Position numbers and translations under genes: made by a program. A DNA stretch of 64,000 nt from Conchocele bisecta (lineage: Eukaryota; Mollusca; Bivalvia; Lucinida; Thyasiridae). This document shows, one piece after another, positions 62,342 to 64,000 of the stretch. The stretch is from NCBI GenBank assembly GCA_029237695.1, contig CM055266.1:109571370-109635369 (forward strand), read 5' to 3'. The notes beneath the pieces are model-generated. The model searched no databases, was not told where the DNA came from, and saw nothing but the letters and a program-made list of their open reading frames with translations. Positions within the stretch are counted from its first letter, which is position 1; each line of letters starts with the position of its first letter.

Positions 62342-63524
62342 TTGTAACAAACGCAAGCGAGCGGTCTTACGATTTGTTTTTGTATCAGGATGGCTTATGG
62401 AGAGTCAATGATAGATGTTTATTCAGGTATTCAGTTTATTATCTCAGTGTTATTCTACAACAAGACCATGACGGGTACTGGTAACAATCAGGTGACGACT
62501 ACTGGTCACTGGCGAGAATACGCCACATAGATGTTATCCCTTTGCTCTTATGAGCTGAACATTCGATCCTAGCCAATTGGGTTGTATTTATAGGTTCTGA
62601 AACTGTACCACATGACGTCACTTGACCAATCATGATGCTTGGGCGTCGGGCAAATCTGTCAAAAATGTCAGCCATCTTGCCAGATTTGCGAGATCGCCAA
62701 AAATGACGTCTTTTAACAATTTCACACATTAAAACAGCTGAAAACCTATCTGGCACACCCCAAATATGTAGTTTGTATATTTATCTTGGTATTTACACAA
62801 GTAATCAAGAGTGGTTCAGTGCTTTGATAACTTTATGGGACAATTTTGATGCGGAGACGCTGGCGTTTTCGCATTCAAAATTGAGCGCCACTTCAACTTG
62901 ATTTTATCCTTAGAATCAACCAAAACAGGAATTTACAGTCTGAAACTTTGTGTAAATGTTCGTCTTACATATTAATCAGGATTTACAAACCAAACCTCGT
63001 GAATATCTGATCAAATAGCTTTAATTTAGCAATTATAATGTGCTTCTCAGGATCTGTCAAATTTGGCAGATCTGCCAAACATGGCCGCTGTCAGAGAGAA
63101 ACCATGAACATGTCCACTTGCCACACTTGGAATGTAAACAAATATAGGACACAATAGGCATGCATGATGTGGGTCAAGACTCTCATAAGATATTCCTTTT
63201 TGCAAGAAAGAGTGAACTAGTCATTGAAACACTTCCATCATCCCAAGAATAAGACTGCCAGACACTGTCAGCAAGGTAGCCAGACATGTTTGTCAGTCTT
63301 ATCACAATTCTGTCAAGTTGCTAGATTTCTTCCTGTGGCCATAACAGATATCAGGCATGTTTGTCTTAGTGAAAATGTGGAAGTATATGCCTGAATTACC
63401 ATTATATTAGCTACAGAGTGTAGATATGTCAATAATAATACCATATTTAGCTTGTCAAAATGAGTCGTGTACCCCACCCACTCAATTTGCATGGGGGTTA
63501 TAATTACACTCAGGTTCTATTCTG
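62342..63524. other. No recognisable feature
   Basis: Comparatively unique DNA, free of the MITE families above. An 85-codon reverse ORF at 62499–62756 overlaps GCCAGATTTGCG / AAATCTGTC repeats and is not supported. Confidence 0.45.
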
Positions 63525-63556
63525 TTACAGTATACTTTGCAATGTCGGCTACTGGG
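63525..63556. repeat. Family E terminal fragment
   Basis: TACAGTATACTTTGCAATGT then CGGCTACTG, i.e. only the last ~30 bp of the right end. Confidence 0.6.
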
Positions 63557-63649
63557 CAAGGTAACGCAGGTGTGTGTGTATTATTGTACATAGGAAAGAA
63601 ACACTATCAAAATGTGACGTATTCCCTAAATTACACGACTGTACCGTTC

Positions 63650-63958
63650 TGTAGCCTATTTGACCAACATTGCAAAGTATACTTTTCTAGAATAGTATAC
63701 TTTGAGAGAGAAATTTTCAATTTGAGGATAAATTTATTAATTTTTATTATACTGAATTTATTACATTATTACAGCCATTTTGGCTGCGATAATGTAATAA
63801 ATTCAGTATAATAAGTTTGCATACTTTTAATCATCATATATATGCAGTGGTTAGTTCTATATGAAATAATGCATTTCAGGCAAAATAAATGATTACTCCC
63901 TCAAAGTACACTTTGCTAAAAAAGTATACTTTGCAATGTTGGTGAAATCGGCTACAGG
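63650..63958. mobile_element. Family E MITE, complete
   Basis: CTGTAGCCTATTTGACCAAC to TTGGTGAAATCGGCTACAG. Tandem AGTATACTTT motifs at each end, centre TTACAGCCATTTTGGCTGCGA. Best-preserved ends of the family. Confidence 0.85.
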
Positions 63959-64000
63959 AAAGTATGCTTACTGGTGATTGCTGAAGATAACATTTATGCT

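Noticed and set aside
62499..62756. 85-codon reverse frame in otherwise unique DNA
   Set aside because: Composition is not clearly coding and no splice or promoter context is visible.
1..64000. Endogenous viral sequences
   Set aside because: No capsid, envelope, integrase or viral polymerase motif seen; the only polymerase traces are non-LTR retrotransposon type.

Overview
The window looks like accessory or intergenic DNA from an animal genome, most likely a bivalve mollusc. The reasons are a modest A/T bias, no operon structure, GT–AG splice signals, tRNA-derived SINEs, non-LTR and Tc1-type transposon remnants, and a very high density of short palindromic elements, including the repeat with cores like GATCAGACTGTGCGGATGCACAG, a type I associate with bivalve genomes. 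The species cannot be named from the sequence alone. Nothing here is bacterial, and no viral gene was recognised.

Only one convincing cellular gene is visible (about 28.0–29.3 kb, + strand). It is an exon or pair of exons for a secreted, dibasic-site-rich protein that continues into a Gly/Phe/Asp/Pro-rich region. A splice acceptor lies just before the ATG and a clean donor at the end. The frame change in the middle is best explained by a very short intron. Function is unknown.

The remaining protein-coding traces are mobile. There are two members of one Tc1/mariner DD34E family (42.1–43.6 kb and 56.8–58.4 kb, each with TIRs and TA duplications). There is a minus-strand non-LTR reverse transcriptase remnant (20.8–22.7 kb) split by a MITE, and a small reverse transcriptase fragment near 1.1 kb.

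Most of the rest is at least 16 families of non-autonomous inverted-repeat elements, labelled here with letters. A and K are twin-hairpin elements. B is the common ~250-bp palindrome (GTGACTGGAGAAATGGGG ends). C is G/C-rich (CCCGTACGCAGG ends). E carries AAGTATACTTTG. F is a foldback element built from 21-bp units with 6-bp target duplications. G, H and O are flanked by TTAA. J has CCGTTTCACTAAACTTCG ends. L has TGAGACACGCCATG ends. M is a ~110-bp palindrome. N has 5-bp target duplications. Q has CTGTCTGTTTCACGAAA ends and TA duplications. R is pogo/Tigger-like (CAGTGGAACCTCTCTAAACC). T and U are smaller palindromes. A 3.7-kb element with ~330-bp terminal inverted repeats and an internal minisatellite occupies 31.4–35.2 kb.

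Layout: 0–14 kb is a MITE field; 14.6 kb is a SINE; 16.7–18.2 kb holds T, M and N; 18.6–20.2 kb holds B, L and hairpins; 20.8–22.7 kb is the broken LINE; 23–27.6 kb holds nested MITEs and a SINE; 28–29.3 kb is the gene; 29.4–31.2 kb holds O, Q and A; 31.4–35.2 kb is the long-TIR element; 35–41.9 kb holds nested J, B, K, Q and R plus tandem repeats; 42.1–43.6 kb is Tc1 copy 1; 44–56 kb holds N, R, H, G, O, K, F, Q and C; 56.8–58.4 kb is Tc1 copy 2; 58.7–64 kb holds A, H, J, L, B, R and E. Nested insertions with intact target duplications give a relative order of arrival and several TSD lengths. The most unusual items are families F and N, the long-TIR element, and the secreted protein.
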